A DNA stretch of 64,000 bases from Pseudocercospora fijiensis CIRAD86 (GCF_000340215.1 NW_006921532.1:7481910-7545909), one strand, 5' to 3'; shown: positions 43,296 to 55,849, counted from the stretch's first letter. A program made the numbers and translations. The notes: a model not told the origin generated them from the sequence alone.

Positions 43296-45141
43296 ATGAG
43301 CGTTTCTACTGTTCAGACGCATGCCTTTTCTGACCAGAAACCTGGCACTGTGAGTATCTTGCCGTCGCCATCAATGTCCCCGTGAGCTTCAGATTGCTAC
43401 GGCAGAGTTGGGGCTTTTGGTGCTGGACAAAATCCAGTCCTTTCAGCACAACAATCACAGCCACTTCCGCCATATCTGAGTTCCACCCTCCAATTTCAAA
43501 GCTCCGAGGCTAACGCAATGTGCTTCACAGTCTGGTCTCCGCAAGAAGGTCAAGGTCTTCCAGCAGAAGAACTACTCTGAGAACTTCGTGGCTTCGATCA
43601 TCCAATCTATCCCGGAAGGCGCCCAAGGTGCTTTCTTGGTCGTCGGTGGCGATGGTCGTTACTGGAACCCCGAAGTGACTCAGATCATTGCAAAGATAGG
43701 AGCTGCATATGGCGTCAAGAAGCTCTTGATCGGCCAGAACGGCATCCTCTCCACACCTGCCGCATCACACATCATCCGCATCAAGAAGGCCACTGGTGGC
43801 ATTCTTCTCACAGCCTCGCACAACCCAGGCGGTCCCGATGAGGACTTTGGTATCAAGTACAACCTCGCAAACGGTGCCCCCGCTCCCGAGAGCGTGACGA
43901 ACAAGATCTACGAATTCTCCAAGAGCTTGACAGAGTACAAGATCGCCGATATTCCAGACATTGACCTCTCCACCATCGGTACCAAGACTTACGGCCCACT
44001 CGAGGTCGAAATCGTGCACAGCACTCAAGACTACGTTCAAATGCTCAAGGACATCTTCGACTTTGACCTGATCAAGAGCTTCCTCAGCGAGCACAGGGAC
44101 TTCAAGATCCTCTTCGATGGTCTCAGCGGTGTCACTGGCAACTACGGTGTCGACATCTTCGAGAAAGAGCTTGGACAGAAGGGGAGCACACAGAACTGCG
44201 TACCAAAGCCAGACTTTGGTGGCCACCACCCAGATCCCAACCTGGTCTACGCACACTCGCTGGTCGAGCGTGTAGATAAGGAGGGCATTCATTTCGGTGC
44301 GGCCTCCGATGGTGATGGTGACCGCAACATGATCTACGGCGCGAACTCCTTCGTCTCGCCTGGTGACTCGCTTGCAATCATCGCACACCACGCCGAGCTC
44401 ATTCCATACTTCAAGAAGCAGGGCGTGTACGGTCTCGCACGCTCCATGCCCACTTCTGGTGCTGTCGATCTTGTAGCAAAGAAGAAGGGTCTTCAAAGCT
44501 ACGAGGTGCCAACTGGCTGGAAGTTCTTCTGCGGTCTGTTCGACTCGAACAAGATGAACATCTGCGGTGAGGAATCTTTCGGTACTGGCAGCAACCACAT
44601 CCGTGAGAAAGACGGTCTTTGGGCCATCGTCGCTTGGCTCAACATCATTGCCGGTGTCGGCCAGCAGACCGGCAGCACGCCCAGCATCAAGAGCATTCAG
44701 CACGATTTCTGGAAGACATACGGCCGCACCTTCTTCACTCGATACGATTACGAAGGCTGCGAGACTGAGGGTGCGAATAAGGTTGTGGCACACATGAAGG
44801 AGCTGATCGGACCAAAGAAGAGCGAGTTCGTTGGCTCCTCAGTCGCTGGCCGCAAGGTGCTCGAGGCAGACGACTTTTCGTACACTGATCTCGACGGCTC
44901 AGTCAGCAAGAATCAGGGTATCTACGTCAAGTTTGACGATGGCAGCAGAATCGTTGTCCGTCTTTCCGGTACCGGCTCGTCTGGCGCCACCATCCGTCTA
45001 TACATCGAAAAGCACGAAACGGACGAGAAGACCTACGGTCTTGACGCCCAGGACTATCTCAAGGACAATGTCAAGCTCGCGACTGGTCTGCTCAAACTGC
45101 AGGAGTACATCGGCCGTACTGAGCCAGATGTCAAGACATAG
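43296..45141 (+). CDS. PGM2: Phosphoglucomutase
   Basis: Two exons, 43296-43349 (MSVSTVQTHAFSDQKPGT) and 43531-45141, with a 181-nt intron (GTGAGT..ACAG), the longest in the window. The product is 554 aa, standard for the eukaryotic enzyme. Landmarks: phosphoserine loop ILLTASHNPGGPDEDFGIKY, metal-binding DGDGDRNMIYG, sugar-binding GEESFGTGSNHIREKDGLWA and phosphate-binding RLSGTGSSGATIRLY. It interconverts glucose-1-phosphate and glucose-6-phosphate, feeding glycogen, trehalose, cell-wall glucan and UDP-glucose synthesis in the cytosol. The codon choice is strongly C-ending (AAG, GTC, CTC), unlike most neighbours, fitting high expression. Confidence 0.97.
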
Positions 45142-46156
45142 GCGGCGCGTGGAATTGTTTCCGAGTGATTTTCAGTGAATCAAAAAGCGATAAAGCATAC
45201 GTATGAGCGATGAATGATATGTGTAGATAAGCAGCGATAGAAGCATGGGCAGAGATCACAGTCCCGGAAAAATGTCAAAAGAATTGATATCTTCACTGTT
45301 CACTGCTGACTCAGCTGCGTCGCGAACCTGGTCGCGTCCACATCCATTCTTTCCGAATCCCATTACAAGGACTTTCACATGCGAACTTGTTTCTTCAGAG
45401 CTACCACGATCTGATGATCACCGAATCCTTACTCTAGATCGAAGTCCAACAAAGATGTCTACGCAAGGGCTTCGACCCGTGCTCGAATGTCACGAGCGCA
45501 GAAGACCATGAAGGCGATTGAAGAGAAGACAAAGGAGGCACAGGACAGGGCAGGATGTCGTTGTGACAGGAGCTGAAGAATTTCGGTGGCGTCCCTGGAT
45601 CGGTGTCACAGGTACTGGCAAGAGGAATATGGGATGATAGACAGGAATACTGCAGGTGCTCGGCCACAATTATGAATGCCAATGGGAGTATGAGCGAAGG
45701 TGAGGAGCGGAGACCTGAAAGTTTGAGAGAAGCACCCAACGAACGTCTACACGGACATGACTGCTGGAAGGCCGAAAACTGGGTTGATCAGAAGCAGAAG
45801 CCGCGTGAAGAAGTTAGGCTGCATCACATGTCGATGAGGCTTCGGGTCTACTCTATGTCAGTAAAGAAGCGAATATGCATGCATTTCAACGATGCGGCCT
45901 AGCGAACGCGGGCAAAGGATCAGCCCTCCAGCTGAATGCAAACGAGGGACCGACTTGGCTTTGATCCTTTCACGCTATGCCAATCAAACTTATGCATGTC
46001 ATACCACTTCCTGTGTCTTGGGGCACACCTATGCGGCTGAAAACGACCACGACCTGCTGACGGAGGCACATCAGTCAAGCATTTGCATTGCAGAGGTTGT
46101 AAGAGAGTCGCCACGATTCCGCACTCCAGGACGACCTCACACATCCTGGAACGACC
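45142..46156. other. Intergenic, no supported gene
   Basis: This is the gap between phosphoglucomutase and the P450. Short frames on both strands lack domains. Nothing structural is noted. Confidence 0.5.
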
Positions 46157-47889
46157 ATGGCCTTGACGCTACTGATCACCATAATAGTTGCCTTCGTCTC
46201 GGTAGGTCTACGTTGCTTCAACCCACTGCGGAATCATTGATAAAGTACCGCTGACTTTGGAAACAGTGGAAGACATATACTGCCTTAACCAACCCATTGC
46301 GACATTTGCCGGGACCATGGATCTCGAAGTGGACCAACTTGCGGTTCCAATGGGCCGTAATGACTGGCGAGCGAGCAAGCTACGAGCACGCGCTCCATCA
46401 GCGCTATGGTATAGCGAATACAAAGGACTAATGAATCAAAGTCTAAATCTAAACAGGTCCTGTGGTGCGGATCGGACTTGGAGAAGTGTCGTTGGCATCT
46501 ATCTCTGCAGCCAAGATCGTGTACCAGATTGGCAGTCCATACCACAAACCTACTTGGTACGGGACTGCGACAGGATTTGGCGACATGGCTCTCTTCACTA
46601 TTCGAGATCCTAAAGCTCATGGAGTTCGACGAAGACTCCTTGCACACAATTATTCGGAGAATTGGATTAAGCAGATGGAACCGTATATTTCTGAGAAGAC
46701 GCGAGTCGCAGCGAAGAAGATGGTCGCTGACTTGGATGCGAGAGGATATACAGATGTCAAGAAGTGGTTTACTTTCATGGTAGGCAAGGAAATCCGACGA
46801 TCTCGGAAGGACGCTGATCAAGTCTCCAGGCCACCGATATTGTCTCTGAGGCGGCGTTTGGAGAGAGCTTTGATACTCTGCAGAGTGGAGAAGTCAGCGC
46901 ATTTAAGTCTTCGATTGTAAGTATCTTGCTAATCATAATGTTCGCCAGAAAACACAGTACATCATTGACCTGGAGAATGATGGCCTGCGTGGCTTCATTC
47001 GAGCTGAGTTGCCGCTGCTCAACAAACTGGTCGCCTATCTGATGTTTGGCTCTGCGAACGAGGTATCGGCCGGCTTGGAGAGGATGAAAAACTATGCTGA
47101 AGATCGTATCTCTCGATACTTCGAAGCGTATCGAGCTGACCCTGATCACGTCAAGCCAACTCTCATGAGCAAAGCCTTCTCTGCTGTCGAAGACGGAACA
47201 CTTCCGAAAGTGGCCATTACATCAGATGCAATGACCAAGTAAGGAATGTCTGGGAACACATTGAATGCTTCTTACTGATGGATATGACCAGCATCGTTGC
47301 AGGCACCGATACGTCCGCTATTACAGCAACGTACGCTGCGTGGTATTTGTCCCAAGATCCCGATCTGGAAAACGCCTTGACGGAGGAAGTTGCAATGCTC
47401 CCGCAACACTTCACCGAAGAGAATCTCATCAAGCTTCCGCTGCTCAACGGCGTAATAACGGAAACGCTTCGTATCCGTCCACCAGTTGGCCAAGGACTCC
47501 CACGCATAGTGCCAGACGGGGGCGCCGATTTCGAAGGTCACTTCGTTCCAGGAGGCACTACGGTCGCCATTCCGGCGTACGCAATGCATCATCTTCCACA
47601 GATCTGGCGAGACGCGGACAAGTTTGATCCTTCGCGATGGAATGATGCGACGAAGGATATGCAGAGCGCGTTTTTGCCATTCGGAGGAGGTAGTCGTGTG
47701 TGCATCGGGCAGCACTTTGCGATGCTCGAGATGAGACACGCTTTGGCGAGCTTCTACAGGACTTTCAGCCAGGGTATGAGGCCCGCGTGGGTGGACGGGT
47801 TCACGGCGGATGACATGAAGCCTGTGTCTTTCTTTGTCACGGCTCCGAAGGGGCAGCGATGCTTGCTTGCGAAGAGGCAACGGTGCTGA
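46157..47889 (+). CDS. Cytochrome P450 monooxygenase, six exons, intact
   Basis: Exons: 46157-46201, 46267-46408, 46457-46779, 46830-46914, 46956-47238 and 47292-47889. All junctions are GT..AG and in phase; the product is 491 aa. The N-terminal anchor is MALTLLITIIVAFVS, then the Pro-rich hinge LTNPLRHLPGPWISK. Core motifs: I-helix IVAGTDTSA, ExxR in ITETLRIRPP, a PERF-equivalent DPSRW, and haem loop FLPFGGGSRVCIGQ with the ligand Cys. It would oxidise a small hydrophobic substrate at the ER membrane using CPR electrons. The LPGPW-type start and GMRP ending are typical of fungal secondary or detoxifying P450s; the family number and substrate cannot be told. It lies 10 kb from the broken P450 and has no obvious partner enzymes next to it. 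Confidence 0.92.
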
Positions 47890-47975
47890 GTGGAACAGGT
47901 TTGAAACACCCAGAGCCGGGAAGTGATCAAGTCATGTCGGTTGGCCTCTAGGACGCACGCAATGCAATAGCATAC

Positions 47976-48367
47976 CTGGCCTGCCCTCGCTATACCAGCC
48001 CAACGCGAGGATCGCAAGCATCTTGACGTTGGATACGATGTTGAACTGCGACTTGTCAATACGTACACTCAAAGATATGGTTTCAGTTGGATATGAACTC
48101 ACAGTAAGTGCAGATGTTCGCCCGATGATCATGAATCGGGACAGGTTGAGGAAGCTGGCCACAATGCCTCCTCCGAAGAGGAACATAAGGGTCTGGGCTG
48201 GGATGGTGGCTGGAAAGCATCAGCCTGGTTTTCTTATGCGAGGAGATCGTCACAGACTTGCAAAAGTCCGGGAAGACGTCGAATGCATACGAGACTGGAA
48301 TCAACAGTCGCACACTGATTCAGTAGCAGCTGAGGCGCATCAACCTCCAAATCTTCCATCTTCTTGC
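47976..48367 (-). pseudogene. SLC35E-like transporter fragment, 3' part (split by copia)
   Basis: Read leftward from the copia insertion, it continues MEDLEVDAPQLLLNQ from the fragment at 53.7 kb. After a likely small indel (RLLIPVSYAFDVFPDF in another frame) come FGGGIVASFLNLSRFMIIGR and TSALT. A 57-nt intron (48102-48046) follows, then FNIVSNVKMLAILALGWYSE. This pattern is that of the triose-phosphate/nucleotide-sugar transporter family (SLC35E3 type; compare ASLLNLSxFxIIGRTSALTFNIVSNVK). The last exons are missing: the sequence ends at a donor at 47975, only 86 bp from the P450 stop codon. Confidence 0.78.
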
Positions 48368-48493
48368 ACTTGGAGTGTGTGTCCAGGTGTCAGGGTCCAT
48401 CACGTGCCTAATGCCTGAGGCTGCAACTGACGCACTTTATCTTTGGACTTTCCGTAGATAGTCCTTCTTCTGAATACATTAGTTACATCAAGT
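48368..48493 (+). repeat. Copia left LTR, 126 bp
   Basis: It starts ACTTGGAGTG and ends ACATCAAGT. It is the same length as the right LTR and differs from it at five positions, all transitions of the CA/TA or TG/TA kind. A TGG-starting primer-binding-like sequence (TGGTTATAAGCCC) overlaps its last base. Confidence 0.93.
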
Positions 48494-48989
48494 GGTTATA
48501 AGCCCCCTGCGTTTCTAACGCATTCTATACGTTTTTCTAATAGTTAATCCGACTACTATATAGATAGCGCTCGTTACTAAAAAATTGCGCTAATACTATT
48601 ATCGTCGCCGCCGTCCTCGAGGGTTCTAGTAGGTGCTAGTCCGACTCGAGTTATTAGTGTTAGCTGTCCGCTATACTAGAATATAGGCGCGCCTATCGGC
48701 TGCCCCTTAAAACAAGTCTATAGTCTCTATCTATATTATCGCCGTCGCTATCTATAATAGCTCCTTCTATAACCTCTAGCGCTTATATAAGCAACGTTCC
48801 TAAGCTAAAGAATAAGGAGAATTACCTATTATAGTCGTACGCCGCTAAAGGCGCCCTTAAAGGTATATTAGTCTAGCGCTATATATAAGGTACCTACTAG
48901 CGACCCCTTTCTAAGGCCTCTAGTAAGTCTTCTAAGGAGTTTAAAGACTACTAAGATAAATAGGACTCTAAAGATTAAACAGCACGTAC

Positions 48990-51900
48990 CTAGATCTTTG
49001 CTAATTATATTAGTAACATTTAATAATTACTGCTTAGTCTGTCTATATCCTAGGAAGTATAAGACTTCCTTAAGAAGAAATACACTAGTAAAGGTAGGTC
49101 TACTAAATTTATACTCTTCTAGGACTATATTACCCTTCGCTATAATAGCAAGGACGTTAAGAAGTTCTATAACGAATATAAGAAGAAGCTCGGTGCCTTA
49201 AAGGATACTAAATTAGCTATTAGTTAATACTAGGCTATCTATATGTTTATTATATAAATCGCACTATTCTACGAGGCTTTCGTATAGATGCGACGTAAGC
49301 AGATACGCGCCTTAGAATACACTATTAACGACAGTACCCTTAACAATATTATTAGCGCGTTGCTTAATAAGAATGTAGCTTAATTAAACTAGGCCTAATA
49401 TAATAGTTTCTTCGGTCTCTAGCGCTAGCAACTATAAGGTAATAGCAATAGCAATAGTCGAGGTAACTCGAACCGTAGCGGTCGTAGTAGCCGCGGAAAC
49501 AATAACAACGGTCGAGGCCGCGGTAGAAGCAACTAGAATAGTTATTAGTCTAACTATAAGAAGTGCGTCTATTATTAGGGATTATACCCTTCTAACTGCT
49601 ACTATACTAAGTACCCTTACCTAAAGGAGGAAGACCGACTTCGTCGCGAGAAGCAGAAGGCTAAGAAGAAGCAATAACAGGCGTTAACTGCTTAGTAGCA
49701 ATAGCAACTACTATCTAGTTAGAATAGTACTTAGGGACTATATACGGCTAATGCTACTCTAGGGGTGTTATTAGACCTAAGCTACAATTACGCCTTTATA
49801 GCTACGGTTACTATAAGCGACCTAGTTTCTACGGCTCTTACTGCTAGCACTTGTACTACTAATTAGGTTGTCGACTTAGGTACTAGTATATATATAGTTA
49901 ACGACCCTTTATTGCTTATTAAATATAAAGGCTATTATATTCCTGTCCGGTTTAGTAGCAATACGAAGCACGCTACGATAGTCGGAATGGCTTAGACTAA
50001 GGTAGTTAATAAGCGTAGTGTAAGCAGTATAAAGTTGTCTAATATACTATATGTGCTAGGTCTAGTAGCTAACCTTCTGTCTACTAAGAAGCTTGCCGAT
50101 AAGGGCTGTTTCTATCGGAATGATAAGCGAGTGCTATTTACTGTTATTAACGGCTCTAAGGTTACTATTACTTAGATATACCGCAAGAATAGTCTCCCCT
50201 ATCTATATATATCAACCTCTAGTCCGGATAGCTAGGTTGTTACGCTTCTATCGAAGAAGGGGGTACTAATAGGTACGATAGAAGAATAGCATCTACGATA
50301 TAGCTATATTTATTACCGTAAGCTGTTACGAATAGAAGCTAAGGGTTAGATTATTATTACTAGTAACAAGAATAAGAGTGGCTTCCGAAACTGTATCGCT
50401 TGTCGTATAGCAACGTTATATAAGGAATATAACCGACTGCTACGACTACGACTATCTACTATTTACTATATTGTCTATGTAGATGTAGTTACTATTACTA
50501 ACCCTAGTCTACTATAAGAACGCTACTTCACGTTGTTTATATACGCCAAATTAGGCTATCGACACGAATATACTAGCTTACTAAAGTTAGGGGCTATAGT
50601 AGTAATTAAAGATTATCGTATATACGTCCGTATATAAACTAGCTATTCGATCCTAATCTACCGCCTCGATAGAGGGGGTAAATATAGCGGAAATTAGCTA
50701 TTAAGCTAGGCTCGTAATTAGGGCATTATACTATAGGTTATAGCACCTTATTCTTCTACTTAGAATAGCCTAGCTAAGGTTAGTAACTACATCGTATATA
50801 CGACCGCTCGGAAGATAATGCTCTATGCGAATTTGCTAAAGGCTCTATAGCCGTATATAGTCGCTACTATAACACAGGTTCTTAATATTACTCCTAGAAC
50901 CTTAGAAGGCCTTAGTCCCTATACTATTATAGCTAGGGAGCTTAATTAGTCTCGGAAGCAGCTACGCCTTTAATACCTTCGAGCCTATAGCTATACTACT
51001 ATTGTCTACGACTATAGTATAGCTCGTAGTAAGAAGTTTAACGCTCGTAGAAGGCTTAGCAAACTAGTTGGTTATGCGAAGGACTTAGTAGACTCTAGCA
51101 AATATATAATCTACTTGTCTAACGAATACAAGGTTGTTGCCTCGAAGGATGTCTAGTTTATTAAGTTAGGGGACAACAAGTTATCGCTTCTAGAGAGTAT
51201 AAACCTATACGCCAATCCTAATAACCTAGCTAAGAACGAGTTTGTTATACTCGAGTCCGTTATACCGGCTCTGTTTAATTCTACAAGCAATAAGGCACCG
51301 TCGCTATAGGAAGCCGCTAGTATAGTCTAGCAGCTTCTAGTCTAATAGGAAGATGCTCTAGAAGAACTAGCTTAGGAGGTTGCTAATAAAGTCGCTAATC
51401 TATTGCCGCTCGAGGATAACCTACCGACTATTCAACCTCTAAGTAATAAAGATAGCTTCTAGTTAGCCGAGGAAGAACTAGCGTACGATCCTTACGCTAA
51501 GAAGGGCGAGCTAGGCTAGTTGCCTAAGTTTAAGCGACCTGCTAAGGCTGTTAGTAGTCGTTCTATACGTGAGATACGAAGCAACAAGAGCGCTCGTAAA
51601 CTGCTACGTAGTTATCTAGCCGATATAGGCGCTCTCTATCGCAAAGAGCGCCGCACCCTTGCTAATATGCCGATAGCCTATATTAAGGGCTTTATAGCCG
51701 CCTGCTATATTGCTAAACAGAAGCCTAACGATACTATTCTAATTCCGAAGAGCTTTAAGGCCGCTAAGGAGTCGTAGTACTAGCTATAATAGAAGGAGGC
51801 CTATAAGGCTAAATACAAGTTATTAATAGATAACTATATATAGGTATATGTTTCTCGACTAGAAGTACCTAGAGGTCGTAAGGTTGTCCGTAGCCGATAG

Positions 51901-53364
51901 GTGTTTACTATTAAGCGTAACGCTAATAGTAAGGTAAGCCGGTTTAAGGCTCGATAGGTCGTCCGTAGGTTTATATAGGTTAAAGGACAAGACTATAATA
52001 AGACCTATACGGCTATAGCTAAGCTGTCTACGCTGCGAGCACTGTTTGGCCTAATTGCTTATTACGACCTAGAGGCTAAGCAATACGACATTCTAACGGC
52101 CTTCCTTAATGCACTTATCGGTAATAAGTATAAGATCTACGTCGAACAACTATACGGCTTTAAGGACCGTAGTAGAAAGGGCATAGTTTGCCTATTGCTA
52201 AAGGTACTATATAGTCTAAAGCAGTTACTAATGCTATAGTACGAAGAGCTTCGAAAGTACCTAAAGAGCCTAGACTTCGTGCCGATAGTAGCTAATGTAT
52301 ATGTGTTTAAACACATTGTTAGCGGCTCTATTATTGTTATTTACGTAGATAATATAATTATTATCGCCTATACTCTATTAGCACTAGAGGCAGTAGCTTA
52401 GTTACTAAAGGACCGTTTTAATATACGAGAGCTAGGCGACCTGCACTACTATCTTAGTATGCGGATTATTCGTAACCGCGATTAGCGTACTATTTACGTC
52501 GTTTAAGATGCCTATTTAAATAGGCTTAGTAAGAAGTATAGTATATAGGGCCGGGTAGCTCCTACTATACTAATAGTACCTCGATACGTTAAGATATCGA
52601 TTTAGCGTGCACCTAAGGGCTATACTGCTAGCGCTGCCTTTAAGACTTAGTATTAAGAAGGAGTTAGTAAAGCACTATAGCTAGCGATAATTACTCGGCC
52701 TAATGCTTGCTATACTATAGGCCTATTGTTACGATATATTTCTAACCCGACTAAGGAACACTATGCCGCACTTCTTTAGCTTATTAAGTACCTAGTTAGC
52801 ACTCTAAGCCGTAGTCTATGTTTCTAAGGTATATAGAGTAAGGATAAGCTTAATCTAGCGGATTACTATAATGCCTTATAGGCTAACGATCTAGTTACTC
52901 GCCGCTCTATAGGCGGCTTCTACTTTATACTCGCTAGTAGACCGCTACTATACAAGTTAGGACGCTAGACCTTAGTTACTTTATCGTCTATAGAAGCTAA
53001 GTATATTTAGTTAATAACTAGCGCTAAGGAAGCCGTTGCTTTAGCTCGGTTACTATAAGAGATTAGTTATAAGGGCACTATTAAGCCTGTTACGCTCTAC
53101 GAGGACAATTAGTCCGCTATCGCTATTACTAAGTCTACTATTAATAGCCGTACAAAGTATATAGATGCTCGTATCTACTATATTCGAGAGAAGATTGCTA
53201 ATAGTACTATTATCGTCTAATAGGTTAGTATATACGATTAGATAGCCGATAGCTTTACTAAGCCGCTTAATAGGATTAAGTACGGCCGCTTTGTTAAACA
53301 ACTAAACCTAGTAGATTATAAGGCCGCTATTAAGAGCGCTATAAAACTAGCTACTAAATACTAA
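48990..53364 (+). pseudogene. Copia gag-pol relic
   Basis: Recognisable in order: a Gag zinc-knuckle relic (KCVYYxGLYPSNC, about 49,565); protease VVDLGTSIYIVNDP (about 49,865); integrase zinc/core with GCIAC-like FRNCIACRIATL (about 50,380) and LDRGGKYSGN; reverse transcriptase KLSTLRALFGLIAYYDLEAK and IYVEQLYGFKD, with the YVDD box present as YVDN (about 52,345); and RNase H/C-terminus SIGGFYFILASRPLLYKLGR and DSFTKPLNRIKYGRF. CAG-to-TAG and TGG-to-TAG changes are spread throughout. The 85-codon open stretch at 51520-51777 is only an unbroken piece of the integrase-RT linker. Confidence 0.93.
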
Positions 53365-53524
53365 GAAAAAAGGGCCTTTGTTTGCTTTGTCTGTTTAACC
53401 TAAGAGTAGTCTAGTTTGTTTACCTGTTTCTGCTTACCTAATACCCCTGTTTGCTTTGCTAACTGAATGGCTATTGTGTTTGGTTTGCTTTATTCTATGG
53501 CGATATGCACGTGCTGAGGGGGTA

Positions 53525-53650
53525 ACTTGGAGTGTATGTCCAGGTGTCAGGGTCCATTACGTGCCTGATGCCTGAGGCTGCAACTGACGCACTTCATCTT
53601 TGGACTTTCCGTAGATAGTCCTTCTTCTGAATACATCAGTTACATCAAGT
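53525..53650 (+). repeat. Copia right LTR, 126 bp
   Basis: It matches the left LTR at 121 of 126 positions by eye, with only transitions differing. CTTGC follows at 53651-53655. Confidence 0.93.
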
Positions 53651-53791
53651 CTTGCCAATCCAGATCTGATAGCATGCTGTCGTCGTGAAGGCCGCACATG
53701 CGATGACAGTACCAAACAGATTGCTCTTGAAAGATTGCACACTAAGCAGACCAACCCACACACAGGTGACCAGAACCGCAATGCCATCGGC
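53651..53791 (-). pseudogene. SLC35E-like transporter fragment, 5' part (split by copia)
   Basis: On the minus strand GIAVLVTCVWVGLLSVQSF, then SNLFGTVIACAAFTTTACYQ and IWIGKK run straight up to the copia target site. Joining across the element (one CTTGC kept) gives IWIGKK-MEDLEVDAPQLLLNQ in the same frame. These are the mid-protein helices of a triose-phosphate/nucleotide-sugar transporter family member. Upstream of GIAVL no further transporter sequence is found, so the 5' half of the gene was already lost or moved. Confidence 0.78.
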
Positions 53792-54290
53792 ACAAGACGG
53801 CCGGTGGGTGCAGATCACATAACATAATCATGGTTCATACCACCTCTTCCTGACACCATCCTTCGTCAATTTCTCGAGGCTCGGTCTGGTCCAGTGAACC
53901 TTCCGGCATAGACGGCCATCGCCACGGGCAAGGGTAGCTGTCGTTCGGCTTCAGAAGAGGGATCAGAAAGCACTTCAAGATGAACCAAGATAACACCGCG
54001 CAGACAGCACTCGCCTGCGTAGACGCTTTTGAATCTTGACGCCCAGCTCGATGAGAACTGAAGCGAAGTGGTATTGTGGATCAATGGACTCGTCACATAG
54101 GAATCAGTGAGATCGGCCCCCGGAGGCAGGCTGACTGGCACGCACGCTTCCACTTGCTCTTGTACTGTAAGTCCGGAGTGATGAGGTGGGAATATTGCGA
54201 CATTTGTGGAAAAGATGTGCGTTAGACAAGCATTGCATCGACTACATGTACGAGCCACTACGAAGTGAAGAAAGATGCCGAGATTCTAGA
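53792..54290. other. No supported gene; weak minus-strand ORF
   Basis: A 130-codon minus-strand frame (54258-53866) contains one CxxC and no known domain, signal or membrane span. It does not extend the transporter. It may be chance. Confidence 0.45.
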
Positions 54291-54940
54291 ATATAGCGGG
54301 CGGTCTCCCAGCCTCCCTGGACTAGGATTACGGCCGGGGGTTAAGAAGTCGGATATATCGGTCCGCTTATCTTTCTCCCTAGTTTCTCGGATTGTGCGTT
54401 GCTCCTAACTCTTTAAATAGTCTAAAGCTCTTTATAATAAATTATAGCTAGAACGACGCTATAGTAGATTTCTAAAAATCGGATTTACTATTTATAGCTA
54501 GATAGTAAACTTAGTATAGCTATTATATAGGCCTAAATCTATAGAGTTATTTTAAAGACAATATGCTATAGTAATATTTCTTCGCTATTCTTATATAAGT
54601 ATAATAAGCTAGAAATTATATTTATAAAATAGGAGTACGTTATATTACTTATAAATAGGGAATATAGTATACTTTTATAATATTTTATAAGAGTAGTATT
54701 TGAAAAGTAAAAGAACCCTAAAAAGAGGCTTTCTTTATATAGGTGCTTTCTTATTATATTTTTTTAAAAATTTTTAGTCCTATAGAAAAAGAACTTAAAA
54801 ATAGTTTTTTATATATAGTAGAGTTACTAAAATATCTTCTATATAGTATATCTCGCTATTGTAATGTAAGATATCGGAAGGAACTTTAAAATAGCTTATA
54901 AATACCTTATAGGAGTAGCGATAGGGACGGAAGCTACGGA
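54291..54940. repeat. RIP-degraded AT-rich block
   Basis: There is a sharp drop in GC at about 54,400. The block is made of TATA, CTA and TAG words without CA/TG. No element family is recognisable. Confidence 0.6.
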
Positions 54941-55430
54941 CACAACTGGCTAGCGAGCTGCGACTAGCAGCGAGCGATCCACGACTAACAGATCCACGAC
55001 CGACCGCTCTACGAGCATCCTATCCACGACCGACCGATCTACGAGCATCCGATCCACGACCGACCGACCGGCCTACGACCAGCGAGCGAGCCACGGCTAG
55101 CGACATGACCAAGCTGGCTGTTCGAGCGACCGGCGACATAACCTAGCTGGCTGTTTAAGCGACCGGCGACACGACCAAGGTAGCTGTTCGAGCGACCAGC
55201 GACATTGCCCACTGTAGCCAGCTGTTCGAGCGACTAGCAATACGACCTGGCGATACGACTGTTCGAGCGACTAGCTGATACGACCTGGCTGTTCGAGCGA
55301 CCAGCTAATAATACGGCCAGCTGGCTACTCGAGCGACCAGCGACACGACCTAGCGAGCTGTTCGAGCGACTAGCGACACCCCCTAGCTACTGCTATTCGA
55401 GCAACCTATTCGAGCGACCTTTTGGTAGTT
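54941..55430. repeat. GC-richer minisatellite (GATCCACGAC / TTCGAGCGACC words)
   Basis: Imperfect tandem units. First come GATCCACGACCGACCG and CTACGAGCATCC words (54,970-55,070). Then units of about 30-50 bp contain GCTGTTCGAGCGACCAGCGA and CACGACC (55,100-55,420). The words are reverse complements of those in the 61.2-61.9 kb array. Confidence 0.85.
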
Positions 55431-55849
55431 TCCGGGTGGCCCTCGGGCAACCCATATAGACCGGAATGGTCCTCAGGGTATCTTGTACCTTTACTTGGTC
55501 GAGTTTGAGCCGCCATAGAAGCACGACTCGTGAAAGTGTCGGCTTCTTAACCTAAGCTCTACTCCGGCCGAACCCTTCGCCCAATCGGACTCGATCGCTG
55601 CGCTTATCTCACTAAGCACGCTCTGTATAAGCGCTACACTACATTTGGTATGTTCTGTCGAACCGGACAAGGGCACTGCCAGGGTAGGAGTTGTTCTCAC
55701 TTCACACCGAGCTTGGGCGAAGGGTGAAGTGACACTGACGAAACCCCGGATACAGACTTGTTATTGACCACGGAGGCGGTTAAAGGGATGAAAGCTCGGC
55801 AGTGGCGGAGGCTCCAAGTGTCCCGGAGTGCATTCTGGGCTGATCTTCC
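55431..55849. other. Intergenic, left edge of the GH16/GT2 island
   Basis: No gene is called. A 69-codon minus-strand frame lacks features. An unrecognised first exon with the GH16 signal peptide could lie here. Confidence 0.45.

Larger units (their letters stand above)
48368..53650 (+). mobile_element. Ty1/copia LTR retrotransposon, full-length but RIP-inactivated (5,283 bp)
   Basis: Two 126-bp LTRs, a 5-bp target duplication CTTGC (48363-48367 and 53651-53655), a G-rich polypurine tract (GAGGGGGTA) right before the 3' LTR, and one plus-strand gag-pol region. Domain order is protease, integrase, then reverse transcriptase and RNase H, which defines copia. All coding frames are riddled with TAG/TAA. 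The LTRs are short for the class and end ACTTG..CAAGT. Confidence 0.95.

Noticed and set aside
43765..44793. 342-codon minus-strand ORF across phosphoglucomutase
   Set aside because: It is antisense to a clearly coding, codon-biased gene; such long antisense frames arise from the avoidance of certain codons.
51520..51777. 85-codon ORF as a separate gene
   Set aside because: It is an unbroken part of the copia polyprotein between integrase and reverse transcriptase.
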